The position numbers were made by a program, and so were the translations under genes. This document shows positions 53,829 through 63,168 of a DNA stretch of 64,000 nt, piece after piece. Every line of letters begins with the position of its first letter. Position 1 is the stretch's first letter. The stretch comes from Brenneria roseae subsp. roseae (lineage in GTDB: Bacteria; Pseudomonadota; Gammaproteobacteria; Enterobacterales; Enterobacteriaceae): the NCBI RefSeq assembly GCF_003115845.1, contig NZ_KZ819035.1, positions 62,001-126,000 of the forward strand, in the 5' to 3' direction. Below the pieces are notes generated by a model that saw only the letters and a program-made list of their open reading frames with translations, ran no database searches and was not told the DNA's origin.

Positions 53829-54316
53829 TTATCTATCCCTGGTTTTCTAACATTTAATAACATATAATTACTCGTGCGAGCAATGACATGTTCTAATGTT
53901 ATTGATGCAAATTTAAATGATACGTTTTCTTGAGGTTGGGCATCATTATGCGTCAACGAGTTAGGATAAAAATAACGAATGTCTGTAACAATCGCCTCTT
54001 TCAAAGAGATCTTGAAAAAAAGCTCATAGCCTCCTAAAGAGGATGTTCTGTAACATTGAAATACGCAATCTAATTTCTCATTGTCATTCAGGGCTTGAGC
54101 TAAAAGAGGAGTGGCTTTATCTATTGGTTTTCTTATGTCAACCGGATGAAGAGATACATTTTCTAATCGTGTAAATTGGTTCATTAATTCATATACAAAA
54201 ATTTCATCTTCATGAGCTGATTGATATTTATTACCAATAGAATCTATCGAGGATGCTCCTGCCGATATAAGACCTTGTTTTTCACCGTTAACTTTTAAAT
54301 ATATAACGTTAGCCAT
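53825..54316 (-). CDS. hcp: Type VI secretion tube protein Hcp
   Basis: 163 residues of the Hcp1/TssD family, whose hexameric rings form the inner tube of the type VI secretion system. Recognised by MANVIYLKVNGEKQGLISAG, HEDEIFVYELMNQF, VDIRKPIDKATPLLAQAL, the C-terminal NSLTHNDAQPQENVSFKFAS and TLEHVIARTSNYML. GGGGAT precedes the ATG. It is an orphan copy: no tss sheath, baseplate or membrane-complex genes lie in the window, so the machine must be encoded elsewhere. Confidence 0.9.
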   Translation of the reverse strand: MANVIYLKVNGEKQGLISAGASSIDSIGNKYQSAHEDEIFVYELMNQFTRLENVSLHPVDIRKPIDKATPLLAQALNDNEKLDCVFQCYRTSSLGGYELFFKISLKEAIVTDIRYFYPNSLTHNDAQPQENVSFKFASITLEHVIARTSNYMLLNVRKPGIDK

Positions 54317-54464
54317 TTAATATCCCCTTCATTTCCTTGAAGATTAATATATTCCATCAAAATTTCTTATCCCATTGTTTCTTACAAAAGTCAAGGTTAA
54401 TGATCGTCAACTGTCTGATTTAACGGGTAATGCCTCCAACCAGTAGGATTAGCTGATATCCAAT

Positions 54465-54516
54465 ATCCGAAAGTGGTTAGTTATCAAGGGTTCGCCGATG
54501 GCGAACCCTTTTTTTA
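54465..54516 (+). repeat. 52-bp direct repeat, right copy (duplicate rplS terminator)
   Basis: Exact copy of 52364-52415, including a complete terminator hairpin with seven T, but with no gene upstream on this strand. Marks the right edge of the inserted module. Confidence 0.9.
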
Positions 54517-54700
54517 TGGCTAGAGGTATAAATTTTCTCTGATCCAGAGATATGACTGGCGGGAACCTATTTTGTACGATGTCCTCAACGTATTGTGATC
54601 GATAGTCATGCTGAGGGAATGATGATGAAATTAAGGACGATAGTTACGGTTTGATATTGCGATATGACAGCATTTGGATAAGCCTCGTCAGTTGCAGAGC

Positions 54701-55048
54701 TTAGCGCAAACTTTGCTGCCATTGGATTCGCAATTGCTCGGCATCAGAGACGCCATCGCAGCTGGCCGGGAAGTTCTTGCCAGATTTCCCCCATTTTATC
54801 ATGTTGGCGGGATGACAAAACGCTGTCTGTCCTGCGTTATAGCCGCGTAAATAGGCATCGCGATCGACTTCGGGGTTGCCAAACCATTCTTGCAGCGTGT
54901 CATTGTCTTTCACCACCACGCCGGATACGGCATCTTTATAGCCAGCATCATACCAAAAGTCAGTTTCCCCCCCAGGCACAGAAGAGGGGAGATGGCTTTG
55001 GCAACCGGCTATAAAAAGAATTACAGCTAAAAAGTAACTGTATTTCAT
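54701..55048 (-). CDS. yfiL: DUF2799-type lipoprotein (YfiL-like)
   Basis: 115 residues with a lipoprotein signal (FLAVILFIAGC, lipidated Cys16). The body has FWYDAGYKDAVSGVV, DAYLRGYNAGQTAFC and DAEQLRIQWQ, the pattern of DUF2799 lipoproteins such as E. coli YfiL, which lies in the same rplS-aroF interval there. Probably outer-membrane anchored; role unknown. The E. coli neighbours yfiR-yfiN-yfiB (cyclic-di-GMP control) are absent here. Confidence 0.75.
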   Translation of the reverse strand: MKYSYFLAVILFIAGCQSHLPSSVPGGETDFWYDAGYKDAVSGVVVKDNDTLQEWFGNPEVDRDAYLRGYNAGQTAFCHPANMIKWGKSGKNFPASCDGVSDAEQLRIQWQQSLR

Positions 55049-55097
55049 AATGAAACCTTTCGCGAGTAGAAGTCTCTATCATAAAAGCGTTTTGCTT

Positions 55098-55814
55098 TTA
55101 GGCGATACCCAATTTTTCTTTTAATAACTTCAGATAGCGGCGGCTGACGGGGATATGTTTTCCCGTATGCGTCAGCACTTCCGCGGCGCCATTTTCCATT
55201 AATTGAATTTCTTTCAGAAGCTCGGTGTTTACCATATATTTTCGGTGACACCGTACAAAAGGCGTTTTTTCTTCCAGCGTTTTCAGAGACAGTTGTGTGT
55301 AACCAGACTGACTTACGCCCACAACATGTACACCGCTTAGCTCTGAACTGAAGTATTCGACTTCATCGACTTTAAGTAAAAAAATCCGGTTATGCCCGGT
55401 GCAGGGAATATGGCGGAGGTAGGGTTCGGTAATAATTTGTACATTTTTGTTTACACTTGTGCCGCGACGTAAACGATTCAGCGTTTTTGCAAGCCGATGG
55501 GCATCCAGCGGTTTTAGCAAATAATCGAACGCATGTTCTTCGAAAGCGCGAACCGCATATTCATCATATGCGGTCACAAACACGACATAAGGCATGTTTT
55601 CCGGATCCAGCATCGCGACCAATTCCAACCCACTGATTTTGGGCATCTGGATATCCAGAAAAATGACGTCAGGTTGCAGGCGATGAATCGTGGGTATCGC
55701 CTCGAGCGCGTTACTGCACTGGGCGATGATAGTGATATCAGGTTCGTTCTCCAGCAGCAAAGACAGTTCTTCTCGCGCCAGCTGTTCGTCGTCAATGATT
55801 ATTGCTTTCAACAT
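55098..55814 (-). CDS. btsR: LytTR-type response regulator (BtsR/YehT-like)
   Basis: 238 residues. Receiver domain with IIIDDEQLAREELSLLLENE, phospho-Asp in PDVIFLDIQMPKISGLELV near 54 and the switch Lys in DYLLKPLDAHRL. C-terminal LytTR DNA-binding domain with HIPCTGHNRIFLLKVDEVEY, FVRCHRKYMVN and HIPVSRRYLKLLKE. Aligns with E. coli BtsR (239), which responds to extracellular pyruvate through BtsS. No histidine kinase gene is adjacent, so the partner must be encoded elsewhere. ATG 55814 fits the family start. Confidence 0.85.
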   Translation of the reverse strand: MLKAIIIDDEQLAREELSLLLENEPDITIIAQCSNALEAIPTIHRLQPDVIFLDIQMPKISGLELVAMLDPENMPYVVFVTAYDEYAVRAFEEHAFDYLLKPLDAHRLAKTLNRLRRGTSVNKNVQIITEPYLRHIPCTGHNRIFLLKVDEVEYFSSELSGVHVVGVSQSGYTQLSLKTLEEKTPFVRCHRKYMVNTELLKEIQLMENGAAEVLTHTGKHIPVSRRYLKLLKEKLGIA

Positions 55815-55922
55815 TGTTCCCCCTTGTTGCCATGATTCTACCATTATTCGCGTGAGTGATTGGAATGCGTGAGTATGGAAGTGAGCGTTGGCGCAAATTC
55901 GTTTTTAGAGCGTTTTAGTGAC

Positions 55923-55940
55923 AGTAATTTTAAATTTACA
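55923..55940. promoter_or_regulatory. TyrR box (distal) upstream of aroF
   Basis: AGTAATTTTAAATTTACA fits the TyrR consensus TGTAAA-N6-TTTACA with a perfect right arm. Centre lies 22 bases from the proximal box. Confidence 0.7.
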
Positions 55941-55944
55941 TGTG

Positions 55945-55976
55945 TGTATTGAAAAATTTACGGTTCATGTTATGGT
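55945..55976 (+). promoter_or_regulatory. aroF promoter overlapped by a TyrR box
   Basis: TyrR box TGTATTGAAAAATTTACG at 55945-55962. It covers the -35 TTGAAA (55949-55954); the -10 TATGGT is at 55971-55976 after a 16-base spacer. TyrR with tyrosine should repress aroF-tyrA here, as in E. coli. Confidence 0.72.
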
Positions 55977-56041
55977 GTAGGCATCACGCGTAGACTGCGT
56001 TGGTCATTCGCGCTTATACAGAACTCGTCAGGAATATGAAC

Positions 56042-57112
56042 ATGCAAAAAGATTCACTCAATAACATTAATATCAGCGCAGAACAGGTGCTTATTACCCC
56101 GGAACAGTTAAAGGCCAAATTTCCCCTTAGTGACAATGAACAAGCGGCCATCGCTCATGCTCGTGAAACGATTGCCAACATTATTCATGGTCGTGATGAG
56201 CGACTGCTGATTGTCTGCGGGCCATGTTCTATTCATGATACTGACGCCGCGCTGGAATATGCCCGTCGTTTGCAGGCGCTTGCTGCTGAGTTGAGCGACC
56301 GGCTGTATATTGTCATGCGGGTCTATTTTGAAAAACCGCGTACGACCGTAGGCTGGAAAGGCCTGATCAACGATCCTTACATGGATGGGTCATTTGATGT
56401 CGAAGCGGGTTTGCATATTGCGCGCGAGTTATTGCTTGAACTGGTGGATATGGGCTTACCGCTGGCGACCGAAGCACTGGATCCGAATAGTCCCCAATAT
56501 CTGGGAGATTTGTTCAGCTGGTCTGCGATCGGTGCCCGTACCACTGAATCGCAGACACATCGTGAAATGGCATCTGGTCTGTCCATGCCGGTTGGTTTTA
56601 AAAATGGAACCGACGGCAGTCTGGGTACAGCGATTAACGCAATGAGAGCCGCGGCCATGCCGCACCGTTTTGTCGGGATCAACCAGGTCGGGCAAGTTTG
56701 TCTGTTGCAGACTCAGGGCAATGCGGATGGCCATGTGATTCTGCGCGGTGGTAAAAAGCCGAATTACAGTGCGCAAGACGTTGCCGAGTGTGAAAAACAG
56801 ATGCAGGAAGCAGGACTGAGACCTGCCCTGATGATAGATTGTAGCCATGGCAACTCCAATAAAGATTATCGTCGTCAACCTCTTGTGGTTGAATCTGCAA
56901 TTGAACAGATTAAGGCAGGAAATCGTTCCATTATTGGCTTAATGCTGGAGAGTCACCTTAATGAAGGTAGCCAGTCTTCAGAGCAGCCTCGTTCCGACAT
57001 GCGGTATGGCGTGTCCGTAACGGATGCCTGCATCAGTTGGGAAAGCACAGAAGCATTGCTGCGTTCAGTACATCAGGAACTTGGCGCACGAGTAAAACAT
57101 TCAGGAGAGTAA
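56042..57112 (+). CDS. aroF: 3-deoxy-7-phosphoheptulonate synthase, tyrosine-sensitive
   Basis: First step of the shikimate pathway, condensing phosphoenolpyruvate and erythrose-4-phosphate to DAHP. 356 residues, equal to E. coli AroF (the Tyr-inhibited isozyme). MQKDSLNNINISAEQVLITP, LLIVCGPCSIHDTDAALEYA, RTTVGWKGLINDP, MPVGFKNGTDGS, CSHGNSNKDYRRQP. ATG 56042 gives an 8-base spacing from CAGGA. Forms an operon with tyrA, 6 bases downstream. Confidence 0.96.
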   Translation: MQKDSLNNINISAEQVLITPEQLKAKFPLSDNEQAAIAHARETIANIIHGRDERLLIVCGPCSIHDTDAALEYARRLQALAAELSDRLYIVMRVYFEKPRTTVGWKGLINDPYMDGSFDVEAGLHIARELLLELVDMGLPLATEALDPNSPQYLGDLFSWSAIGARTTESQTHREMASGLSMPVGFKNGTDGSLGTAINAMRAAAMPHRFVGINQVGQVCLLQTQGNADGHVILRGGKKPNYSAQDVAECEKQMQEAGLRPALMIDCSHGNSNKDYRRQPLVVESAIEQIKAGNRSIIGLMLESHLNEGSQSSEQPRSDMRYGVSVTDACISWESTEALLRSVHQELGARVKHSGE

Positions 57113-57118
57113 CAAGAT

Positions 57119-58240
57119 ATGGTAGCTGAACTGACCGCATTGCGTGATCGGATCGACGAGGTAGATAAAGAGCTTTTAACGCTGTTATCACATCGGTTGC
57201 GTTTAGTGGCGGAAGTCGGTGAAGTGAAAAGTCGGTATGGCCTGCCGATTTATGTTCCCGATCGTGAAGCGGCAATGTTCAGTTCACGTCGAAAAGAGGC
57301 CGAATCATTGGGAGTACCGCCTGACCTGATTGAAGATATCCTGCGCCGGGTTATGCGTGAGTCCTATTCCAGTGAAAATGAAAAGGGATTTAAAACATTA
57401 TGCCCGTTACTTCGGCCGGTGGTCATCATCGGTGGTCGTGGTCAAATGGGCAAGCTGTTTGAAAAAATGCTGACATTGTCTGGGTATCAGGTCAGGATTC
57501 TGGAACAGGATGATTGGCCTCGAGCGGAAAGCTTGTTGTCTGATGCGGGCATGGTCATTGTCAGTGTCCCGATTCATGTTACTGAACAGGTGATCGCTCG
57601 TCTGCCCAAACTGCCGGATGATTGTATTCTTGTTGATTTGGCATCGGTAAAAAATGGGCCGTTGCAAGCCATGCTGGCTGCCCATCAAGGTCCGGTGCTC
57701 GGGCTGCATCCGATGTTTGGCCCTGATAGCGGTAGCCTGGCAAAGCAGGTCGTTGTCTATTGCGATGGGCGTCAACCTGAAGCCTATCAGTGGCTGCTGG
57801 AGCAAATTCAGGTGTGGGGCGCGCGTTTGCATCGCATCAGCGCTGTGGAACACGATCAGAATATGATGTTCATTCAGGCGCTGCGTCACTTTGCAACGTT
57901 TGCATATGGTCTGCATCTGGCGGAAGAGAATGTAGAGTTGGAACAATTGCTGGCGCTTTCATCACCGATCTATCGTCTGGAATTGATTATGGTGGGACGG
58001 CTGTTCGCACAGGATCCACAGCTGTACGCTGATATTATAATGTCTTCTGAGAACAATTTGGCGTTGATTAAGCGGTATTACCAACGTTTCGGTGAAGCGA
58101 TAGCGCTGCTGGAACGCGCGGATAAAGCCGAGTTCATCAGCAGCTTCAAGAAAGTCGAGCATTGGTTTGGTGACTACGCGAACCGATTCCAATCTGAAAG
58201 TCGGACACTATTGCGTCAGGCTAACGATATTCGTCAGTAA
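57119..58240 (+). CDS. tyrA: Chorismate mutase / prephenate dehydrogenase (T-protein)
   Basis: Bifunctional tyrosine-branch enzyme of 373 residues, as in E. coli. The N-terminal mutase ([20 protein letters not shown], about 1-90) converts chorismate to prephenate. The NAD-dependent dehydrogenase follows ([20 protein letters not shown] near 100; [20 protein letters not shown]) and makes 4-hydroxyphenylpyruvate. Feedback-inhibited by tyrosine. Co-transcribed with aroF under TyrR. Confidence 0.96.
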   Translation: MVAELTALRDRIDEVDKELLTLLSHRLRLVAEVGEVKSRYGLPIYVPDREAAMFSSRRKEAESLGVPPDLIEDILRRVMRESYSSENEKGFKTLCPLLRPVVIIGGRGQMGKLFEKMLTLSGYQVRILEQDDWPRAESLLSDAGMVIVSVPIHVTEQVIARLPKLPDDCILVDLASVKNGPLQAMLAAHQGPVLGLHPMFGPDSGSLAKQVVVYCDGRQPEAYQWLLEQIQVWGARLHRISAVEHDQNMMFIQALRHFATFAYGLHLAEENVELEQLLALSSPIYRLELIMVGRLFAQDPQLYADIIMSSENNLALIKRYYQRFGEAIALLERADKAEFISSFKKVEHWFGDYANRFQSESRTLLRQANDIRQ

Positions 58241-58268
58241 CCACGCCGAGTACGTTTAGAATCTGAGA

Positions 58269-58304
58269 ATGCCATCCCGTTGCTTATACCGGGATGGCAT
58301 TTTT
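58269..58304. terminator. Bidirectional terminator between tyrA and pheA
   Basis: An 11-bp perfect stem ATGCCATCCCG/CGGGATGGCAT (58269-58279, 58290-58300), with TTTT on the right, serving the convergent tyrA and pheA. Confidence 0.85.
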
Positions 58305-59464
58305 CATTCGACGGCGTCTACAGGAACGATGTTTTCGCTTGGGTAGCAACCCAGGACTTTCAGGGAACGAGTGATGGACGTTAATTCCTTCAGGGCTTTC
58401 TGCGTGGCTTCGCTACGCAGGTTAGCCTGCACATCTATATAAAACATCTCTTCCCACGGATTACCGTTAATCGGTCGCGATTCCAGCTTGGTCATTACAA
58501 TACCGTGATCGCGCAGGACCAGAAGCGCTTCAACCAGGGCGCCGGATTGTTGACCCGTTGCCATAATCAGCGTGGTCTTGGCCGGGACCTGTTCTGATAC
58601 GTCAATCGGTTTGCGGGCGAGAACAATAAAGCGGGTGATGTTTTGTGACTGATTGGCCAGATTGTGCTCGAGAACCTGCAATTGGTAGAGCATGCCGCCG
58701 GCTTCGCTACCGAGTGCTGCGGCTTTCGCTGAGTTGAGCGCCGCTACTTTTTCCATTGCCGCAGCAGTACTTTCACAGTACACAATTTTCCAGTTGGGGA
58801 AGCGACTGATAAAGTGGCTGCATTGCTGAAATGGCTGAGGGTGACTATAAACAGTCTCAATCTGATCCAGACTGGTTTCGGTTGCTACTAAAACACAGTG
58901 ATTAATCGGATTACTCAACTCACCGACAATGGATAACCCGGTATGTTGTAACAGGTCATAGACATCGTTAATGGAACCCGAACTGGTGTTTTCAATCGGC
59001 AGCACCGCGTAGTCGGCCTGACCAGTCTCCACCATATTGAAAATGTCCTGGAACTTCTGGCAGCCGCATTCGATGAACTGTTCGAAATGGCGGGCGGCGT
59101 ATTGACGCGCCGCCAGATGAGAGTAGGAGCCTTTAGGACCGAGAAAAGCGATACGGGCTGAGTGAGATGTCGTCTGGTTAAGGTGATGCTGCAAAAGCGC
59201 CTGTTGCGTCAGTACGGAGTCTTCAATGATAAGTTGGAACAAACGGGTGATGTAGTGACCATCAAGATGATATTTTTTTCCTGCCGCGGTCAGTTTGTCG
59301 AGTAAATCACGTTCGCGCTCTTTATCACGGATTGGTCGATGAGAGTGCAGTTTACTGCGTGCAACGTCGAGTGCTAATTCACGTCTTTGCGCCAATAGCT
59401 CAAGCAGTTTCAAGTCCAGTTCGCTGATGCGCTCGCGTAGTACCAGTAATGGATGATCGGTCAT
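58304..59464 (-). CDS. pheA: Chorismate mutase / prephenate dehydratase (P-protein)
   Basis: Bifunctional phenylalanine-branch enzyme of 386 residues, as in E. coli. N-terminal mutase ([20 protein letters not shown]). Dehydratase domain with [20 protein letters not shown] and [21 protein letters not shown]-terminal ACT regulatory domain with [19 protein letters not shown] and [20 protein letters not shown], which binds phenylalanine. Controlled by the pheL attenuator upstream. Confidence 0.96.
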   Translation of the reverse strand: MTDHPLLVLRERISELDLKLLELLAQRRELALDVARSKLHSHRPIRDKERERDLLDKLTAAGKKYHLDGHYITRLFQLIIEDSVLTQQALLQHHLNQTTSHSARIAFLGPKGSYSHLAARQYAARHFEQFIECGCQKFQDIFNMVETGQADYAVLPIENTSSGSINDVYDLLQHTGLSIVGELSNPINHCVLVATETSLDQIETVYSHPQPFQQCSHFISRFPNWKIVYCESTAAAMEKVAALNSAKAAALGSEAGGMLYQLQVLEHNLANQSQNITRFIVLARKPIDVSEQVPAKTTLIMATGQQSGALVEALLVLRDHGIVMTKLESRPINGNPWEEMFYIDVQANLRSEATQKALKELTSITRSLKVLGCYPSENIVPVDAVE

Positions 59465-59490
59465 TATGTTGTTACCTGTTTTCTATTCTT

Positions 59491-59520
59491 ATAAAAAAAG
59501 CCTCCTGTTTTCAGGAGGCC
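59491..59520 (-). terminator. pheA attenuator terminator
   Basis: GCCTCCTG (59500-59507) and CAGGAGGC (59512-59519) form the stem; on the minus strand it is followed by seven U (59493-59499). Lies between pheL and pheA. Confidence 0.9.
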
Positions 59521-59569
59521 TTTCTGTTCGTCTTCGTATTCTTGCTTTTATGACGAATCGCCTCCCAAA

Positions 59570-59617
59570 TCAGGGGAAGGTAAAAAAGAATACGAAGAAA
59601 AACGGTGAATGGGTCAT
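59570..59617 (-). CDS. pheL: pheA operon leader peptide
   Basis: A 15-residue peptide, MTHSPFFFVFFFTFP, with seven phenylalanines. E. coli PheL is also 15 residues ([15 protein letters not shown] as I remember it). Ribosome stalling at the Phe codons when charged tRNA-Phe is scarce prevents the downstream attenuator from forming and allows pheA transcription. Too short for usual gene finding. Confidence 0.92.
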   Translation of the reverse strand: MTHSPFFFVFFFTFP

Positions 59618-59664
59618 GTGAATCCAGTGTGCAATATGAAGATGCGTCGGAATAATAACAGGTA

Positions 59665-59693
59665 AAGTAACCGTTGGCTTTTCATCCTGTCAA
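59665..59693 (-). promoter_or_regulatory. pheL-pheA promoter
   Basis: Minus strand -35 TTGACA (59688-59693), 17-base spacer, -10 TTACTT (59665-59670). Position and -35 match the E. coli pheA promoter; the -10 is weak. Confidence 0.6.
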
Positions 59694-59770
59694 TACAAAA
59701 TCGCCGGGCGCGATTTTGAACCACGTGCAACGTTGGCTCTTTAGGGGGCGGGCAAGGATGCCCGCTATAC

Positions 59771-59793
59771 AAAAAACGCGCCATCAGGCGCGT
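59771..59793 (-). terminator. Terminator after raiA
   Basis: Stem CGCGCC/GGCGCG (within 59777-59792) with a short loop; on the minus strand six T follow (59771-59776). The remaining DNA up to pheL holds an AAAATCGC/GCGATTTT hairpin at 59697-59717. Confidence 0.8.
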
Positions 59794-59816
59794 TAGGTAA
59801 CCGGAACCGGTGGAAA

Positions 59817-60155
59817 TTATTCTTCCTGAATAATTTGCAGGTTGGCATCTTTGACGCTTGTTGCTGCGCGACGGGCTTCTCCTTTATGCCGCACCTTGTC
59901 CAATTGACGCTCAAGTTTAGCGATGAGCTCATTGATAGCTGCATACATATCTTCATGCTTGGCACTGGCGACCAACGGTCCGTTTGGCGTACTGATTGTT
60001 GCATCAGCAACGAAACCCTGGGGTTCTTTTGACAGAATGATGTGCGGGTTAATCAGGTGAGCTTGCCACTTATCCAGTTTAGAAAGACGGTCTTCGACAT
60101 GCTGACGTATTGCGGGGGTAATATCCATTTGCTTACTGGTAATATTGATAGTCAT
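59817..60155 (-). CDS. raiA: Ribosome-associated inhibitor RaiA (YfiA, short HPF family)
   Basis: Binds the 30S decoding region in stationary phase or cold and keeps 70S ribosomes idle. 112 residues (E. coli 113): [75 protein letters not shown] 60155 follows AGAGG and matches the family; the open frame extends 15 codons upstream without similarity. Confidence 0.96.
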   Translation of the reverse strand: MTINITSKQMDITPAIRQHVEDRLSKLDKWQAHLINPHIILSKEPQGFVADATISTPNGPLVASAKHEDMYAAINELIAKLERQLDKVRHKGEARRAATSVKDANLQIIQEE

Positions 60156-60402
60156 ATAACTTACCTCTCTGCCTATGTCCGTCTTGGATAATTTCAGCAT
60201 ACCGCGAGTTGAGACAAAAATCGTGATATTGATCGCTTTTTTTTGTCACTTTCTGTCAGTAAACCGTGATTTGTGAACTGTCCGCAGGAATTGAAGGGGA
60301 GAACTTGAAGGAGGAGGTAGCCTATGCCATTATCGCAAAGATGTACTGAGACCTTTCGTGATTTTTCTGCTTTTCCCTTCCTTTCTGAGAACACACTCCG
60401 AC

Positions 60403-60430
60403 AATAAAAAACGGCAACCTGGGTTGCCGT
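60403..60430 (-). terminator. Terminator after bamD
   Basis: ACGGCAACC/GGTTGCCGT 9-bp stem (60411-60419, 60422-60430); on the minus strand the run TTTTTTATT follows. Confidence 0.85.
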
Positions 60431-60456
60431 TTGATACGTTTTGTGTCAGATGGTGC

Positions 60457-61191
60457 TTATGATGGATTTGCCGCGATAACTTTAGCCACCTTGTCTGCCT
60501 GAGCGGCAAGTCGGAGTTCGCGATAGGCGTTTTCCATCAGCGGTAATGCATCTTTCGTCGCCTTAGTGTCTGGATAATCACGCAGCATTTGCTCAACGCG
60601 ATTAACTACTGCCACATAAGCACTACGTTTCGTGTAGTATTGCGCGACGGAAAGTTCATATTTAGCTAAACGTTCTTTCAGATAGACCAGCCGCTTATTA
60701 GCGTCGGTCGCATATTGACTGTTGGGGTAACCCTGAATCAGATTGCTGAAGTCCCGGAAAGCAGCGCGGGCATATTGGGGATCGCGATCGGAGCGATCAA
60801 CACCAAAGAAACCTTGCAGAGCGCTGTCGTCCAAGGCCATATCTGTCAAGCCACGCATGTACAAGACATAATCAACGCTTGGATGGGTAGGATTTAATCG
60901 CAGGAAACGATCGATCGAGGCCTGAGCCAGCGGTAATTCAGCAGATTTGTAATAGGCATAAATCAAATCTAACTGTACCTGCTGTGAATACGGGCCGAAT
61001 GGATAGCGGTTATCCAGTGCTTCCAACTGCGTGATGGCTGCTCTAAAGTTGCCGTCTTGCAGTTTTTGCTGAGCATTGGCGTACAGTTCGGATGGCGGAC
61101 TGTCAGGAACCGCATCCTTGGAATTGCTGGAGCAACCAGCCAGCGCCAGGCTCAACGTGGCGGCAGCCACCAGATATTTCATACGCGTCAT
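60457..61191 (-). CDS. bamD: Outer membrane assembly lipoprotein BamD
   Basis: Essential lipoprotein of the BAM complex that folds beta-barrel proteins into the outer membrane. 244 residues (E. coli 245). Signal with lipobox [11 protein letters not shown] (Cys about 20), then five TPR-like helix pairs ([76 protein letters not shown] at the end). Divergent from rluD, as in E. coli. Confidence 0.96.
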   Translation of the reverse strand: MTRMKYLVAAATLSLALAGCSSNSKDAVPDSPPSELYANAQQKLQDGNFRAAITQLEALDNRYPFGPYSQQVQLDLIYAYYKSAELPLAQASIDRFLRLNPTHPSVDYVLYMRGLTDMALDDSALQGFFGVDRSDRDPQYARAAFRDFSNLIQGYPNSQYATDANKRLVYLKERLAKYELSVAQYYTKRSAYVAVVNRVEQMLRDYPDTKATKDALPLMENAYRELRLAAQADKVAKVIAANPS

Positions 61192-61324
61192 GACGTTTTG
61201 ATTATCCTCAGAGTGTTATTCCGGGAGACTGTCCGTTAAGCTCCCGATTTAGACCAGCTACAATAGTACATTATTTTAAACGGCGTCGCCGTGAAAACCC
61301 AACGTTAACGAAGAAGCTGCAACT

Positions 61325-62302
61325 ATGGCACAACAAGTACAACTCACCGCAACGGTGGCCGAATCACAACTCGGACAACGTTTAGATCAGGCTTTGGCCG
61401 AATTGTTCCCTGATTATTCACGATCTCGTATAAAAGAGTGGATTCTTGAGAACCGGGTACAGATTAACGGCAATGTGAGCAATAAGCCAAAAGAGAAAGT
61501 GCTGGGCGGCGAATCGGTGGTAATTGATGCACTGATTGAGGAAGAAGCGCGCTGGGAAGCGCAGGATATCGCACTGGATATCGTGTATGAAGATCAGGAC
61601 ATTCTCGTCATCAATAAGCCCCGTGATCTGGTTGTCCATCCTGGTGCGGGTAATCCGGATGGTACGGTGCTGAATGCGCTGCTGCACTATTATCCTGAAA
61701 TTGCTGATGTTCCTCGGGCTGGTATCGTACACCGGCTCGATAAGGACACCACCGGCCTAATGGTGGTGGCGAAGACCGTACCGGCACAGACTCGTCTGGT
61801 GGAAGCATTGCAGGCGCGGGAAATTACGCGTGAGTATGAAGCTGTCGCAATTGGCAATATGACCGCGGGTGGTTCGGTTGATGAACCGATTGCCAGGCAT
61901 TCGACCAAGCGGACACACATGGCGGTTCATCCGATGGGGAAGCCTGCGGTTACGCACTATCGCATTATGGAACATTTCCGCGCGCATACCCGTTTACGCT
62001 TACGTCTGGAAACCGGGCGTACCCACCAGATTCGCGTGCATATGGCGCATATCAACCACCCGTTGGTGGGTGATCCTTTATATGGTGGTCGTCCTCGTCC
62101 GCCTAAAGGTGCGTCGGATGCGTTTATTTCTGTATTGCGCAATTTTGACCGGCAGGCTCTGCATGCGACCATGCTGCGTTTATACCATCCAGTCAGCGGA
62201 ATACAAATGGAATGGCATGCTGCTTTGCCGCAGGATATGGTAGATCTGATAAATGCATTAAAAGCGGATACCGAAGCGTTCCAGGATCAACTTGATTGGT
62301 GA
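61325..62302 (+). CDS. rluD: 23S rRNA pseudouridine synthase RluD
   Basis: Makes pseudouridines 1911, 1915 and 1917 in helix 69 of 23S rRNA. 325 residues (E. coli 326). N-terminal S4 RNA-binding domain (LGQRLDQALAELFPDYSRSR), catalytic Asp in VHRLDKDTTGLMVVAKT near 138-154, RTHQIRVHMAHINHPLVGDP. pgeF starts 7 bases after its stop, so they form an operon. Confidence 0.96.
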   Translation: MAQQVQLTATVAESQLGQRLDQALAELFPDYSRSRIKEWILENRVQINGNVSNKPKEKVLGGESVVIDALIEEEARWEAQDIALDIVYEDQDILVINKPRDLVVHPGAGNPDGTVLNALLHYYPEIADVPRAGIVHRLDKDTTGLMVVAKTVPAQTRLVEALQAREITREYEAVAIGNMTAGGSVDEPIARHSTKRTHMAVHPMGKPAVTHYRIMEHFRAHTRLRLRLETGRTHQIRVHMAHINHPLVGDPLYGGRPRPPKGASDAFISVLRNFDRQALHATMLRLYHPVSGIQMEWHAALPQDMVDLINALKADTEAFQDQLDW

Positions 62303-62309
62303 TGAGACA

Positions 62310-63035
62310 ATGCTGATACATCCTGACTGGCCTTTACCGAAAAATGTCCGGGCGTGTAGTACGACCCGCCATGGAGGCATCAGTTTGCCTCCGTATGATG
62401 CGCTCAATTTGGGCGGTCATGTCGGCGATGATCCCGAAAAAGTGATGCGGAATCGACAGGCACTGATGGATGAGGCCGCGTTGCCGGCTACGCCACATTG
62501 GTTGGAGCAGGTTCATGGTACGCAAGTGATTCGCATCGATGACGCACCTCCGCTTTCTGTCTGCGGAGATGCCGCTTATACCAACCATAAAGACCAGGTT
62601 TGTGCCGTGATGACGGCGGACTGTCTGCCGGTATTGTTTTGCTCTGCTGCCGGTAATGAAGTCGCCGCTGCTCATGCGGGCTGGCGTGGGTTGTGTGGCG
62701 GCGTGCTGGAAGAAACGCTTGCCAGTTTTCAGGCCGAATCGTCACAAATTATGGCTTGGTTGGGACCTGCGATTGGGCCTGATGCATTTGAAGTCGGGTC
62801 GGAAGTGCGGGAAGCGTTTATCCAGCATGATGCAATGGCAATATCTGCGTTCAGGCCTCATGGTGAGAAGTTTTTTGCCGATATATACCAACTCGCGCGA
62901 CTGCGTTTGCATGCTAGCGGTGTGACCCAAATTTTTGGCGGAAATTTTTGTACTGTGAGTGAATCACGAAATTTTTTCTCATATCGGCGCGATGGCGTGA
63001 CCGGCCGTATGGCAAGTTTAATCTGGCTGATATAA
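62310..63035 (+). CDS. pgeF: Polyphenol oxidase / peptidoglycan editing factor PgeF (YfiH)
   Basis: Laccase-domain copper/zinc protein that in E. coli prevents misincorporation of serine into peptidoglycan stems. 241 residues (E. coli 243). Core motifs VCAVMTADCLPVLFCSAAG, AAAHAGWRGLCGGVLEETL, MAWLGPAIGPDAFEVGSEVR and the end NFFSYRRDGVTGRMASLIWL. ATG 62310 is taken by alignment; a TTG at 62292 inside rluD is in frame. Confidence 0.93.
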   Translation: MLIHPDWPLPKNVRACSTTRHGGISLPPYDALNLGGHVGDDPEKVMRNRQALMDEAALPATPHWLEQVHGTQVIRIDDAPPLSVCGDAAYTNHKDQVCAVMTADCLPVLFCSAAGNEVAAAHAGWRGLCGGVLEETLASFQAESSQIMAWLGPAIGPDAFEVGSEVREAFIQHDAMAISAFRPHGEKFFADIYQLARLRLHASGVTQIFGGNFCTVSESRNFFSYRRDGVTGRMASLIWLI

Positions 63036-63099
63036 CCTATTGAATTAAGACGATCCATGGCAAGTAACATTTAAATCCCATCACTACTGGCAAAATAAC

Positions 63100-63129
63100 C
63101 TTGAAATTTTTGAGGGATGACCTCATTTA
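63100..63129 (+). promoter_or_regulatory. Sigma-32 heat-shock promoter of clpB
   Basis: -35 CTTGAAA (63100-63106), 14-base spacer, -10 CCTCATTTA (63121-63129), close to the sigma-32 consensus CTTGAAA/CCCCATnT. Confidence 0.85.
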
Positions 63130-63168
63130 ATCTCCAGTAGCAGTTTTGACCAGTGTATGGGAGGAGTT

